64,000 nt of DNA from Heliocybe sulcata. Taxonomy: Eukaryota; Basidiomycota; Agaricomycetes; Gloeophyllales; Gloeophyllaceae. Both the position numbers and the translations under genes were made by a program. Within the stretch, counting starts at the first letter, position 1. The number at the start of each line of letters is the position of its first letter. Where the stretch lies: assembly GCA_004369045.1 (NCBI GenBank), contig ML213534.1, positions 166,157 through 230,156 on the forward strand, given 5' to 3'. Below are positions 45,275 through 59,509 of this stretch, one piece after another. The notes below the pieces were generated by a model. The model was given only the letters and a program-made list of their open reading frames with translations, was not told the origin of the DNA and did no database searches.

Positions 45275-48200
45275 CTAGAAAATCGTCGTTACTGGATAGA
45301 CCATTGTCGAAAGAGAGCGATAAACTGACCCTGCTCCATGCAAACCCGCCGCACCCCGGCTGTCAGCCAGAGTGCCAATGACCAACCAATCCGGCACCGT
45401 AACACCTGTCCGTATCGGAAACAATCTGGCCGCACGTTCTAATCCTTCGTCGTCATTAGCAAGCAGGAAGACCACGTTCGAGTTTGGGTGGCTGGGGTTG
45501 GGCTGTAAGAAAATGGCGCCTAACAATGCAATGCCTCGATGAGATCGACTTTGTTTGAGGAGAGTTGCTTTCGACATCGTACCTCTTGAGCCTTGAATGA
45601 AAGGACGCCCCTGCAATCGCAGCGAGCCGTTCTCTATTGCGAAGGGAGTGTCTCGCCGTCCCATATACCACTTTATGAAGTCCATAGACACGTCGCCGAT
45701 TACTACAAGATTTACCGCGTCGATTGTATCCCGTTCAGCGCGATCCATCATTTCGTCGTCAGTGATGATCTCTGCGTCCAGTTTATGGTAGAGATTGAGA
45801 GCATGTGCAAGGCGTGTTGCAACCGACAACGGTCGGCCGGATGTTGCATCAGGGATCACGAGGAGGAACGGTCCCCTGGACGATAACGCAATGGACATCC
45901 GACCAGAAGGTTGGATGCTGCTACGTGCACTGTCGGACGCTACAATCTATGTATTGATTGGAGTTCTTCACTGAGTTGAGTGTTCCTTCCGAAGGTTGTA
46001 CTAGGACGTACCGAGCGTTGAGGCGACTTGTTCACGGCAATTCGCACATTACCTCCCTTGTCTGCGGGTAGTGGCAAAGACATGCCGTCAACCACCAGAC
46101 GCCTTGCATGAAGGCGGTGTCTGTCAATGGTAAATATGCCGACGTTTGTGGTTCTAACCTCTATGGAGGTCTCATGTTCAGTAACTGCCAGTCGAGCTAA
46201 CCTGAGACGTGCTGAGTTGAAAGGATCCAGGTGGAACTACCGCTGGAGCGACTTGCCTGCCCGGCGACAGTAGGCTTTCTATACGCCATCCATGGTAAGA
46301 CCCAGATTCAGCGGGTATGGCCACCGTCAGAGCATAGCTGTTTAGCTTGGGACTTGGGATTGCGGATATAGCACGGTCCAAGAACGCCTGGACATCTTCG
46401 TTAGCGAGAACTGAGGGGTACCAATGGGGCATGCCAGGATCCTCCTTCAAACTGGGAAAGAGCTCAGTGAGAATGCTGCAGACAAATCACAGAAGAGACG
46501 AACCTAGCATTCGCGTCCGGGTTCCATGTCTTCAGTACACTAATGTATTCTCTGGAGTGCCAGACTGGGACGTTGTCGTCGAGCCCGCTTGCCAACGAAG
46601 TCAGCCCGGGATCTTGACATGATCATGTACTGCCCGTACCCGTGGACTGCTAGAACTGGAGTGTCTGCCAAGTTGGACAGGAACAGATCGTTATCGTCGG
46701 GTGTCAGCGAAGTCTCGAGGATTGCGCGCAATGCCGGGTCGATAAAGTGTGCAGATCTGTACCGAAGGACCAAGGCTCAATTTGAAGTCATCCTCTCGAT
46801 GACCGACACTAACCTTGACTGAGTTAATGGCACGTATGCTTGAGATTTGATGTAGCCACTCGCGGGCACGACTATCACAGAGCGTTAGTGTCCGCACACG
46901 GCATCGGCACGCGACCATGCTCACCTGCTACAACCCTGTCGGGGTATCTCGACGATACATACCAAGCACCCTGGCCACCGTTGGAATGGCCGACAACGAC
47001 GACCCGAGTGTTATCTTGCAATTTCCACGCGTGCCAAGCAGCAGTTTCCTTGAGGATGGAGCTCAGCGCATCAACGCTCTGCCATGCATCCTGTGTACTC
47101 GGCCCATGCCAGTCTAATCCCTGTATAACATGAGTACCAAGGCGCGTATGGGAGAAGGGAGGGCCCTACCCAAGAAGTTCGCCCTGTGGGAAGTATGATC
47201 CAGCTGGTCTTCTGACGCGGGATCGACTCGGCCCAGAGGGGTTGATCGAAGATATCCAGGCCGGCTCCGTCTGCCTTGTGTCAGCAGTATACAGACCTCA
47301 ATAACCAGGTGGCTCACGCAATCCCAAAATTGGAGGACGAGGCTCTCCAACGTTAGTCTCTTTGGGCGGGATAGCGAGGAACGCCGTCGGCATGGAATCC
47401 ATATAGAGGTAAGATGCCTTGAGAGGCTGAAATGTCTCGTTGGTCCAGACGGGGCGCTGTTGTATAGGCAAATCGACCTCTATTGTCATTGTATGGTATT
47501 CAGAAGAAAATTTCATAGCAATCTGGACTTTTTCTCCGTAGAAGGGTCGCGTGTGTGTCAGTCTGAGGGGTATAGTTCTTGTCTGCGCGGGCGCAAACCT
47601 TATATTGCGAAGTAAGCTGACTTTCAAGATCTGAAGCCACTTGTTGAGGATATAATGAGGCTAATAGATGGTCGACTTACGTCTGCGGGAGACAGAGCCT
47701 CGACGTGTTCCAGTATCCACCAGCCTGAGGTGGAATGGACGCCGATACCCAAGGTGTTGCCGAAAGGCACTCCATCTACAAAGTCGCAGCTGACGTCCTG
47801 AGATCGCACGTGGATTATTTCGTCAGGCGGATGAACCTCGAGGCTGAAGTCGATGCTCAAAACAGGAACATCGCTCTCGTAAGCTGAAGGGTCGCCAAAT
47901 AATCTGATCTATGGGAGTACTCAGCGTATGTCGCTGAGAGCACTATGAGGAGACGAGCACCTCGTAATCACCGCTGACGAAAATGTCGTAGACAGTCGCC
48001 TCGGTCCTCGACGGCGAGACTGGCAGTGTCACGGTCTGTGGCGGGTCACCGCCCATGGCATATATATTGCCATAATGCCATTCAGGTGTTGGTCGGGTCT
48101 CGTTGCTATTCAAGGCAGGGAGAATGGTAAAGAATGATCCTTGTTGCAACCTCGCAACGAGCTTCGGGCCTTCCGCGTCGTGCCCGAAAGTCTCAGCTGA

Positions 48201-48783
48201 TTGCGGGGGGGAGACGGTCAACGTAGTGCGAAGGACGGAGTGATGCTGTAGAGCAGCCCATCCTTCTGTCGCTCGAATAGTCGCCCAGCTGACATACACC
48301 TGGAAAATCAAGATCAAGCGAGCTTCGTATTGGCGGAGGGTACTGACCGGACTTGAGGGAAGGACACCGCGAGATGACCCTCTTCAGTAGCTCGCGCGGT
48401 GGACCAGCCAACGGAGCCGCCGTCTGCCAATGAAGACGACCATGACTGGCTGTAATCTATGGGTTCCGATACTGGCACCGAATGCAATCAGCGACGCCGA
48501 GCTCCAGTATCGAGGCTGTACCGGTTTCCTTACAGTTAATTGGGAAAGATGGCGACAGGAAATGCTGTTCCCTCGCATGGATCGGGAACGGACCCAAGAC
48601 CTGAATAACATGAGAGCGTCAGCGTAAGATTCTACTCTACGCAAATCGACGACGAACATCCCAATCTCTTGAGATCTCTGTCTTCCACTGACCAGCCGTC
48701 AGCGGTACTTGTACTGCAGGACCCATCGCACCGAGCTGCAGGAATACTGCACTAAGTAGCAGAAACGATAGGCACCGGTGCAT
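45275..48783 (-). CDS. Large secreted alpha/beta-hydrolase (prolyl oligopeptidase-like)
   Basis: About 850-900 residues in many exons; start at 48783 with signal peptide MHRCLSFLLLSAVFLQLG, end YPVTTIF at 45275. The N-terminal half is beta-rich with no named fold (for example GGDPPQTVTLPVSPSRTEAT, VYDIFVSGDYE). The hydrolase core follows: RPPILGLHGAG (oxyanion-loop region), then VVVVGHSNGGQGAWYVSSRY with the nucleophile Ser in GHSNGG, DTPVLAVHGSDDDNVPV with the acid, and the likely catalytic His in GMPHWY. The C-terminal 300 residues form another domain without a recognised motif. The layout matches an uncharacterised secreted hydrolase family common in Agaricomycetes and often labelled peptidase S9. 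Peptidase or esterase activity is open. I did not fix every exon boundary. Confidence 0.8.
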
Positions 48784-50161
48784 AGAACCTGCTATCGTCT
48801 ACCTGGGCCAACTTGCATGCAAGCACTCTCACACCAATTGTGGAGGCACTTCGCCCAGCTCGGCGAATGCCGAAGGGAGGTAATTCCTTGATATCACGTG
48901 CTTTAGACCTTTCCGGCAAGCCCTATAAATCTCGCATTTCGATTCTGAACGATGCACTCATTGTATCCTGATTCTCCCCGCTCGCACTGCGACGTCTTCT
49001 CTGCCTCCTGATCAGGATGTCAGAGCCATATTCTGTACTGCACGTTGACCGCTCCATTGCTATAACTCGGTGTTGCTGTACAGTGCAGTCCCTTGCTCTC
49101 TCACGCGGTGTTTAATCTCTGGTCCCCGTTGGCCTTGCCCGAAGTTCCCTGAGCGGCTCAAACTCCGTCGTGACTAGGCGATAAGCGGGTCAAGTCACTA
49201 TGCTATGTATTACAGCATCGGCAGGATGAGACTGTTTCTCTAGTTGATCCCGTTTTGGTGAAGTGACCACGATAAGTCTTGACTATCAGGCTGCTGACTG
49301 ACGCAGAGCAAACATGCCTAGGCTTTGAATTGATTATGACACAAAGAGCGCTCTTCTGGAAGTATTGCCAGGCTCGGCCTTCCAATGCTCTGGCCTGAGT
49401 GGTGCAAGTAAAAGGTATCATGGTCGTCTACGGGTGCAATCCGCTGCGTCACCTCGACTATGAGAGGCGCATCTATGTGCCACGTCGAACACTTCGTCCT
49501 GTCTGTTTGAACGGAGAATCTGGAATCCGCTCTGCTCAAATTCTCCAGGACGACTGCTGTTGCCAGACATTACAGTACTAGCTCAAGTTGCGATGTCGGA
49601 GAGACATCACAGCAGTTCGTGGTAGGTGCATTCGGTTTCAACCTCCTGTGATGCTAACTCTCCCCACTTCAGGGCATAGTTCCAACTCTCGTCGCTGTAC
49701 TCGACAGAACGCCGAGTCCAGCGATCAACCAAGGCGACAGCAGGATACGAAAATGCCCGCCATCTAGTCTGCCATCGGACCCGCTCGCCCACAAGAAAGC
49801 GATGGGACAGTAGAGAGCCGTGCTACCATCGAGCTGGTGCCCAGCTGAGCGAGAGCCTCGAGCGTCCCAGGAGCAGGTTGCGAACTGCATCTTGGCAGCA
49901 AATGCTTGATTATTTACGGGCTATCTTGTACAGCGGCTTGAACTCTTTGTTATGTGGCGACTGGCGCAGTCACTGTCTTATCCCCTAGACTATCTATGAC
50001 TGCTTTGTATCAGTCTTGATTACTAGACATAGCATTGCGGGCAGATCTACAACGGATCTAGAGATTCATCTGAGATTTGTCGATTCCTCCGTCGACTCGT
50101 TCTCCGCGCACCGACCTCCCACCCTCTTTAACGTACCACGCCGTCCTCAACGTACCACGCA
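48784..50161. other. Intergenic region, divergent promoters
   Basis: 1.4 kb between the secreted hydrolase (-) and PIG-X (+). Minus-strand frames at 49607-49890 are faintly protein-like (one reads WTRRSVEYSDESWNYALKWG) but have no start context or domain I know. No repeats or elements identified. Confidence 0.45.
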
Positions 50162-50868
50162 ATGGCATCCTCAAGCTCACAGCTTGACCCTCGCCAGGGT
50201 TTCCACAGCACAGTCACCACCACCGTCACGCTCGACGGCGACACGCTCGACGACCCGACCTGCTCGCTGCACGCGACGTACTCGCTCCCGCCCGACGTCT
50301 TCGTCGACCCGTACGAGCTCTCGGACCAGCACCACGATTCATATACGTTCAACCTCACGGGACTGGTCGATGTAGAACTGCCAGTTTCTGCTGCGCCGCC
50401 AGAGGGGCAGGTACTCTCCTTGCATCTCATATCTCCTGACTCTTGGAAAGCAACCTCTGAAGTCTCAGTGCAAGTCCCTATCCACGCCCGGTACGGCCTC
50501 CCTTCTGAGACAGGGTACCATGATATCCCCCTCTCGCCTCCACAAGTTGTCCGGCGCTGTCTCGGTGAGGACACTGTCATCCCTGTCTCACACCGCCGTG
50601 TCTCAATTCCTCTGCATTCTCCGCAGGTACACAACAGTCTAGCAGCACCGAGACCACTATCCCTATCCCCCTCTCCCCCGCCTCAGACCCCGACGCACTG
50701 ACACTCCGCATCCCGGTCGCCGACCCGCGCCACCTCGCGCTCGTCGAGCCCGCGACAGCCGGCGTCGTCCTCGGCGCATTCCTCCTCCTCGCGTACACAC
50801 TCGCTGTCGCCGCCGCGGCCCTGCGCAAGCCCGACCCCGTATCCAAGCCCCAGAAATACATTGACTGA
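50162..50868 (+). CDS. PBN1: GPI mannosyltransferase I subunit PIG-X/PBN1
   Basis: ER membrane partner of the GPI-mannosyltransferase I catalytic subunit (PIG-M/GPI14), needed to add the first mannose to GPI anchors. Two exons, 50162-50564 and 50627-50868; 214 residues. The family core is readable: LDPRQGFHSTVTTTVTL, LHATYSLPPDVFVDPYEL, VQVPIHARYGLPSETGYHDI and PLSPPQVVRRC. The C-terminus has one membrane span (TAGVVLGAFLLLAYTLAVAA) followed by a short basic cytosolic tail. No cleaved signal peptide is visible at the N-terminus, which is usual for short fungal forms. Convergent with the Rho gene. This is the same pathway that would anchor the amylase encoded at 35-37 kb. Confidence 0.85.
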
Positions 50869-51076
50869 TTGTGATTGTGATTGACTGCTTCCCTGGTTTG
50901 ACGTTGCCGCGTTGAGATGCCGGACGCTTCAACGTCCAGCTTTGACGACGCGCCGAGGGCGAGGACGGTAACTGCGTGAGCATGCAAAACAGAAAGAGAG
51001 ATATTACGACTATATACCAGCGTGATGCAGGAAGCGGAAAGCAGACCACTTCCTCCCCACCAACACGGATTCGCCC

Positions 51077-51882
51077 TTATAGAACCACACAACGCTTATC
51101 CTTTACTCGCCTCTTCCACCGCCCCTTCATGCTCTCCTTCAGCGCCGAAGTGAACACTTCCTGGACGCCGACCCCTGTCTTGGCGGAACACTCCATGTAT
51201 TTCGCCCCGATTTCTTTCGCGATGGCCATCCCTTGTTCGGATGTGACAGGTGTTTGGCCCTGCGCAGACAGCATACGACGCGTCCCCTCGTCCCCTCGTA
51301 GATCGATCTTGGTCCCGACGAGGATGAGGGGCGTGCCTTCGCAAAAGTGGATGACTTCGGGGTGCCACTGGACAATGGTCGACGCAGCGCACAGGTGAGT
51401 GGCACGACCAGAAAAGAACGCAGCGACACGTACCTTATCCTGTACATTGGCCAAGCTCACGGGAAAGTCTATACTGAACACGATCAAGATGACATCGCTC
51501 TCCGGATAGCTGAGCGGTCGCAGGCGGTCGTACTCCTCCTGCCCCGCCGTGTCCCACAACGCGAGCTCGACGAGCTTGCCGTCAAAGTTGACTTGTGTGA
51601 CGTAGTTCTCGAAGACGGTGGGGATGTACGCCTGCCAAAGCGTCCAGAGTAGATTAGTGAGCAGATTGGGCGATGGACGATCAGGAATGGGTGGTGGCAG
51701 GATGGTAGGATAGAACGCACCTCTGGGAAGCGATTCTCGGCGTAGACGATGAGCAGACACGTCTTGCCACACCCACCTGCCCTCGCCATCAGTCATCAGT
51801 CGAGATCACCCGACTGCAACGCACCGTCGCCTACCACGACCAGCTTCTTCTTCACGTCCGGTATCCGTACTGTTGCCGACAT
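51077..51882 (-). CDS. Rho-family small GTPase, Rho4-like
   Basis: Membrane-bound switch for cell polarity, wall and septum formation. Four exons: 51882-51825, 51776-51721, 51631-51434, 51367-51077; 200 residues. P-loop [11 protein letters not shown], effector region [19 protein letters not shown]3 [18 protein letters not shown]4 GTKIDL and G5 ECSAK are all present. A basic stretch ([12 protein letters not shown]) precedes the CVVL box, where the final Leu predicts geranylgeranylation. The GGCGKT form of the P-loop, created across the first intron, is typical of Rho4 rather than Rho1, Rho2 or Rho3 (GACGKT). Assignment to Rho4 is therefore likely but not proven. Confidence 0.92.
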
Positions 51883-52374
51883 GGTATTGCACGTAGGCTA
51901 GCGTCGTCGCGTTCGTGTTGAAGTGCAGAGAGCGGGTTATTGATAGAGAAAGGTCCCAACGTATCTGACGTGTCAAGGAGGGGAAGAACTCGCTTATGCT
52001 GACACCGATCGTGCAAGATAAAGGGTGCGCGATGAGGGAAATGAAAGGGAATGAGGAAAAGGGTACAATGTTGAGTTGGTTCAGCGGTCGCCAACGTGAC
52101 AGACGCGACGCGTTCCATCTGTCAGGACCCTGATCCCACCTCGCACAACAAATACCGAATGTCATCCTCAGCTGCAGCGTCGAGCACAAGACGTCTACAA
52201 CGTCGTTATAATTGAATGATCCGACCCGAGTCACAATTAACAACACGCGTCGCCTCCGAGACAATCGCCAATCCACCCGATCGGCATCGCACAGGTAATA
52301 TACACCATCAATACATAACCCACCAAGCCGGGCCAATCCAACCTCGCAACGACCCAACGCAATTGGCAAGTCGG
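51883..52374. other. Intergenic region, DDX41 3' side and Rho promoter
   Basis: 490 bp between two minus-strand genes. Open frames here on both strands look like chance. No element identified. Confidence 0.5.
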
Positions 52375-54702
<2,328 letters not shown>

Positions 54703-55379
54703 AGCCGTGAGTGGTGGGACTGTATGCGGACGGTGGGGGACGGTGGCAAGACTTGGCAAGAGGGGTTCGGAGTTAGCCGATGGGCGCTTGCGTCTCTACT
54801 CTCATCATATTTCAATATTCAATATCCAATATTCAGACGTCGTACTCGACGCTGCGCACGTTTCGATCGTTGAACGCTGTGAGTTGAATCTGTGTCGATA
54901 TAACTCGCCTTGCCCAAGTCACCGACCACTGCAAGTGGCAGCATCTCTATTCGGAGTCCCATAGCTGATACAATGGAATGATATCAACATACACACAGTG
55001 CGTGTATATGCATGCTTCGCAACAGGATGACGGACGATGGTATACTGACTGCTGCGCATGTGGGCGGCCAGAGTCAGATGTGCCCTTGTAGACTTACTAG
55101 TGCTCCTCGCCATTCAGGACATCGATTAGACTGCAACTTGATACTAATACATCGAGTATAGTTGATCATCTCTGCGTCGGCTCTATTGTCGAACAGACAT
55201 CCACAGGGTTCAGGCTTTCCTGAGCGCTTGGTTTAACGTGCTTGCGACGATATCTGCGCGCCTTGGACCATGAATAGACTCGGGTCAAGTCCTTCTGTCA
55301 GTTAATGTATCTTTCATTCCTTCCGCTTGTTTGTTCTGACATGAAGTGGTTTCCCAGCGAAGAGCGCTTGGAATAGGAG
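54703..55379. other. Intergenic region upstream of DDX41
   Basis: About 0.7 kb. An AT-rich run with repeated CAATATTCAATAT words lies near 54810-54835. No gene or element recognised. Confidence 0.45.
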
Positions 55380-57000
55380 CCGGGCTAAGCAAGAGCGAAG
55401 CTGAACTCGACGCCGCCATGCAAGTCTTCGAAGTGAGCTCTAAATCTACCCAGCGAACAGCATTATTGCCTCCATACTCAGGGAGGGTACCAATTAACCC
55501 CGCTATTGGTGTCTAGCCATCACAACACAAGCGAATTAGCTGCTGGTACCCCCGATCTCTGAGAACCAGCAGAAGATCCGGCAGGGTGCGCACATGCAGC
55601 CTGGCGGCGAAGGCGCTGCGGTGACCGATCACGACAGCGGGCCAGCAGCAGCTCGTGCGTTCTCCGCGTTGGCCCAGCGAGTTTCTCCGTTTCAATCTGA
55701 CTTCCATTGCATTTCATTGCAATAATAGAAGCTGCGTAGCTTCAGGTGGTCTGGCACGTACGCGAATACCAGTGGCTCTTCGGTAGACTTGGTACCACCT
55801 GGACGGGTTCTCGCGATAGGCAAAAAACCTGCAATGCGGTTTGGCGAAAGACACCGGTCTACCTCGTCCGTCGGATCGTCTACGGCAAACTTCTGAAGAC
55901 CGACGATATGCCCTTCGTGGGCGGCACCTTCACCGAAGTTCGGCACGGAATGTTACTCGGAACGGAGAAGGTGCGTCCCGTGCCCGTCCACCGGAGATTA
56001 TCGTCGAAATTAATGACGCCTGCTCTCAGGTACTGCTGCCGTACTGGTAATGCTTAAGGCCGTTCGAGACGCCACATCTTCCGACGAGGCAAAGCGTGTA
56101 AACCTGTCCCTTGTTATGCCGGTCGTCGGCATGCTTCGGCGCTAGAGCTTCTATTCCAGCTTTGCAGCCATCAAGTCAGATACTGGAATGCGGGCGCATT
56201 TCGAGCGCGGTACATATTGTCAAAATATAGCGCCCTCACTAATCCAGGCCAACATATTCACATCGTATGTACGTTCCTACCTTCCTTCTCGCAGTATCTT
56301 GACGTCTCTTCTTCCGAAGGTTACCCCATGGGAAGATAACGGCAATGCATTATAGAGTGAGCAACTCGTCATGAGAAGTTCAGCGTCTGAACGCCTACAT
56401 TCAAGGTACGTCAACGGGCGACAGAGGTTGACACGCTGGACTTCGTGAGTTCATATTGATCTTGAGCGTTCCGCAACTTACCGATGACGAACTGTTATGG
56501 GGTATTTCGAAAAGCACCCGGTACCTGCACTCGAGCAGACGCGCGTTCACCGAAGTTGTGAATATCGGACTTATCGTAACAGCAGTACCCTTCATAATCA
56601 CTGACGGAGCGCAGTGACATGTACGAGAGTCCGCCCGACTAAAATGTCGCGTGCCATGATTTATGGCATCTTTAGTCCAGATTACTCGTCTCCGCAGAGG
56701 TAAGATCATGTCTTGGCGTACACCCGCTATCCTCCCTAACGTTTACGATAGCCCTTCACATCCAGGGCAAAGCACGCATTTGCGACTTCGGCATGTCGAC
56801 AGTGGGCCAAGACCTTACCACTACACGTCTCCATAGCCCTCACCACAGGCTGTTCCGCCCGCGGAGCTCGTCGAAGGTTTGATCCCCGCCTGCTCGTTGG
56901 CGATGACCCTCCTCGAGCGCTGCATGCTTCGGGCCCTTTCGTCGACGCGATGGTCATACATGACGCAGTGATTCTGAGAGACGACTGTGGACGGCGAGCT
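55380..57000 (+). pseudogene. Decayed TKL-like protein kinase gene
   Basis: Separate frames along the plus strand carry kinase-domain pieces in the correct order. Around 55910-55970 is FVGGTFTEVRHGMLLGTEK (glycine loop region, with irregular glycines), then across an apparent intron AAVLVMLKAVRD near 56035-56070 (VAxK region). VTPWEDNGNAL occurs near 56320-56355 (hinge), KARICDFGMSTVG near 56770-56810 (DFG), PPAELVEGL near 56855-56885 (APE region), and PFVDAMVIHDAVILRDDCGR near 56935-56995. Several stop codons and frame changes separate them: the hinge piece runs into TAG at once, and the DFG and post-APE pieces are in different frames. The HRD catalytic loop was not found. The upstream limit is a guess (LDAAMQVFEVS near 55408). 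The family is one expanded in Agaricomycetes. A pseudogene is more likely than a gene with many introns. Confidence 0.5.
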
Positions 57001-57603
57001 GCCGGACAGTGTGAGAGTTCCTCTTGGCGTGATGGTCGTACAAGCCGGGGATAGGAGGGTTATGGAAGTATTGGGAGTAATTTCGCGTAATCTCTATGGT
57101 ATACTAACGGCAGGGTAGACATATGTGAGATACGCTAGAGATGTTGATGGACTCTGAGTACTTGTGATTCAGTGGTCAGTGTACCGTGAGTGCATGAACA
57201 GGATCACATCAGTTATAGATGCATTCTTCGGGGTTCGGAGGCACTCTGCGCCGATGGCGCTGAGATGCTTCGGCATTGGCAGGCGGGGCGCCGTCGCGGA
57301 CATGCTAATCGGAAGTCAGTGAGAGGCGATAGCCACACGAAATCAAAGAGGGATCTTAAGCTCACTCGGGTCGAGGTAGTCCTTAGAGTGTGTCGGCTGC
57401 AATACAGCACCACATAATATATACTAGCTAGGCAGACTAGTCCAAATACAGAATATATCCATAACAGCAGGTGAAAGCATTCACAAACCAAGCAAGACAA
57501 CAAATAGATATTCAAAAGAAAACAAACCACTGTAGCAAAAGGGAGGCAACAAAAAAGAGAAAGAAAAGAGAATTTTGGAAAAGGCAGCTCACTGTACCAA
57601 CAT
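57001..57603. other. Intergenic region with A-rich 3' flank
   Basis: About 600 bp. The part at 57490-57590 is strongly A/G-rich on the plus strand, so the minus-strand 3' UTR of the Zn2Cys6 gene is T/C-rich. No gene recognised. Confidence 0.5.
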
Positions 57604-58492
57604 TCAGTTACCTCCCTCACCTGCTCTGCTGCCAGCAGAAGACCCATCAGCCTGACCACCATGTGAGGCTGGCCTGGGGTAAATGGGAGTACCAGGGTAG
57701 GCTGCAAAAGGCCCAGCAGGCACAGGCACCTGGCCATCCATCCTAGTGGGCATCATGTAAGGCCCATAAGGGAGGATGGTGGCTGGGAAGAACTGGGGTG
57801 CCATAGGGTAGCCCTGCTCACCATCCTGGGGTTGAGGCACAGGGGCGGCAAAGTAGAAGGGGGGGAAGTAGGCAGGGGCGTCACCGGCCTTGGGGTGTAC
57901 ACCTGGGTGGCTGTAGAAGGCGGGGCTGTAGGGGAGGGGCATATAGGACATCTGGGTGGGGGGTATGCCGGGTGGGATGGTGGGTTGGATGGGGGCGGAG
58001 GTGCTGGGTGAGTCGGCCCTGTCAGATGTGGAGCTGCCTAAGGAAGGTAGAATGGGTTAGTGAGCGCTCGAGAGAAGAAAAGGAAGGGTAAAGTAGCCAG
58101 GAGACGGTGCATGGAGAGACAAAAAGTGAAAAGCACGACAGACCTTTTCCATCGCGCTTCTTGTAAGGTCCTCGCTTAATCCCTTTCTTCCTCTCCTTCC
58201 TCTGCGAGTCGATGCACTCCTCGGCAATGCCGTACTTGACGCAGCGCAGGCAGGGGCGCGCGTCGTCGCACTTCTTGCAGGCCTTCTGGCAGTTCGTACA
58301 GGCGTTCTTGACCTGGCGGCGCTTAGTGCGAAGAGGCTGGGAGGGGACCATGGAGGTTGGGAAAGGATACATGTGCATGGGCATGCCGGGGTAAGCGACG
58401 GATTGCATTGTCATCGGGGTCTGGAGATCTTGAGACGAGGGCGAGTCGTGCTGCTGTGGGTCCTCGGGTCCATCGCGGGCAGGACTGCTCAT
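57604..58492 (-). CDS. Zn2Cys6 fungal transcription factor
   Basis: Fungal-type binuclear zinc cluster regulator. Two exons, 58492-58144 and 58037-57604; 260 residues. The cluster (about residues 64-94) has six cysteines in CTNCQKACKKCDDARPCLRC and KYGIAEEC. It is followed by RKERKKGIKRGPYKKR, a highly conserved basic linker shared by one widespread basidiomycete and Mucoromycota subgroup. The C-terminal half is a Pro/Tyr/Gly/Ala-rich, low-complexity region (MPLPYSPAFYSHPGVHPKAG) that may act as an activation domain. There is no fungal-specific middle homology region, so the protein is much shorter than Gal4-type factors. The targets are unknown. A further 3' exon cannot be excluded. Divergent from the DYRK gene, about 1 kb apart. 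Confidence 0.88.
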
Positions 58493-59509
58493 ATCCGTTT
58501 GGGGTGAGCCGACGAGCCGCAGTGTTGGGGGATCGCAAGACCAGCGATGGGCGTCAAGAGATGGACAGGTATAGGTGGTATGGGAACTGAGATGGAAACC
58601 GGGGTATGACTAGACGCGAGGCGGCGAATACGGGTCTGTATTGGGCTGGCATCATGGGTCAGCGATACGAGAAGCAAGTTGTGGCAGCGTACAAGTATTC
58701 GCTGAGCTGGGCGCTGTGGGAGTGCACCGGCTGAGTTGCAAGCGAACGCGGGTCCGTCGACGCGGCGACAGAAAAGAGCAGAAACAGAAATATTCAAGGC
58801 GTATTCCAGCAACAGTGCAGGCTCCCTGGCCTTGTAAAACAGAGGTCGTCGCTGCCAACACCGTCGAGCGCCAACAGGCAGGCCGTGTTGAAGGAACTGA
58901 GAACTGTCATGGCTATTTTATGCACTTGTCATCTGATACGCGCCTGTTCCTTACACAAGCCGTTCAAGGTCCGGTCCACTTCTCCGACCCTATTTCAGTC
59001 CGCGACTACGCGAGGCATTCATAAAACATTATTAATGGACCACAGCGCAAGCTCAAGGTTTCATCGTAATGCAAACACGCAGGATTACAGATGTCAGGCT
59101 TCGCAGGCAGTCCATGCACACCGATATAGGTTTGATCCTAGACTGCCCGTCTCTGAGAGCGGCCTGCCTCTATTCTCACAGTGCTCGCGATTTTGTCACA
59201 ATCGATTCTGTCATAAAGAGCCTCGTATGTATAGAAGAGGTCCTTGCAGAGAATAGACCATGCAGCTTGAGCCACAATGTACCGCCACAGACGCCAAACA
59301 ATGGCAAATGCCGGCCTCGTGCCTCAACGTCGAGATTGGCCCGCATTAGACGACCACAACGTCCTCTGCGTTGTCAGGTCCGTGCACCTCGACATCCACG
59401 CCTATAACCACCAATCTGCGAGCACGACTGCCACGACCGCGCTGTGACATAAATATTTATCACTTCTTTTCTCCGTCTCTCGTTTCTTTCGCTCCTTGTT
59501 GTGTTCTTC
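58493..59509. other. Divergent intergenic region, Zn2Cys6 regulator and DYRK kinase
   Basis: 1 kb between two head-to-head genes. A TAAATATTTA palindrome at about 59449-59458 lies 50-60 bp before the kinase ATG and could serve as its TATA element. No other gene or repeat was recognised. Confidence 0.45.

Noticed and set aside
54800-54840. CAATATTCAATAT words resembling part of the possible LTR at 18 kb
   Set aside because: The shared part is a short AT-rich simple word with no further similarity.
57213-57737. 174-codon minus-strand frame rich in Leu and Cys
   Set aside because: It overlaps the Zn2Cys6 gene 3' end in another frame and its hydrophobic look comes from the A/G-rich plus strand of the 3' flank.
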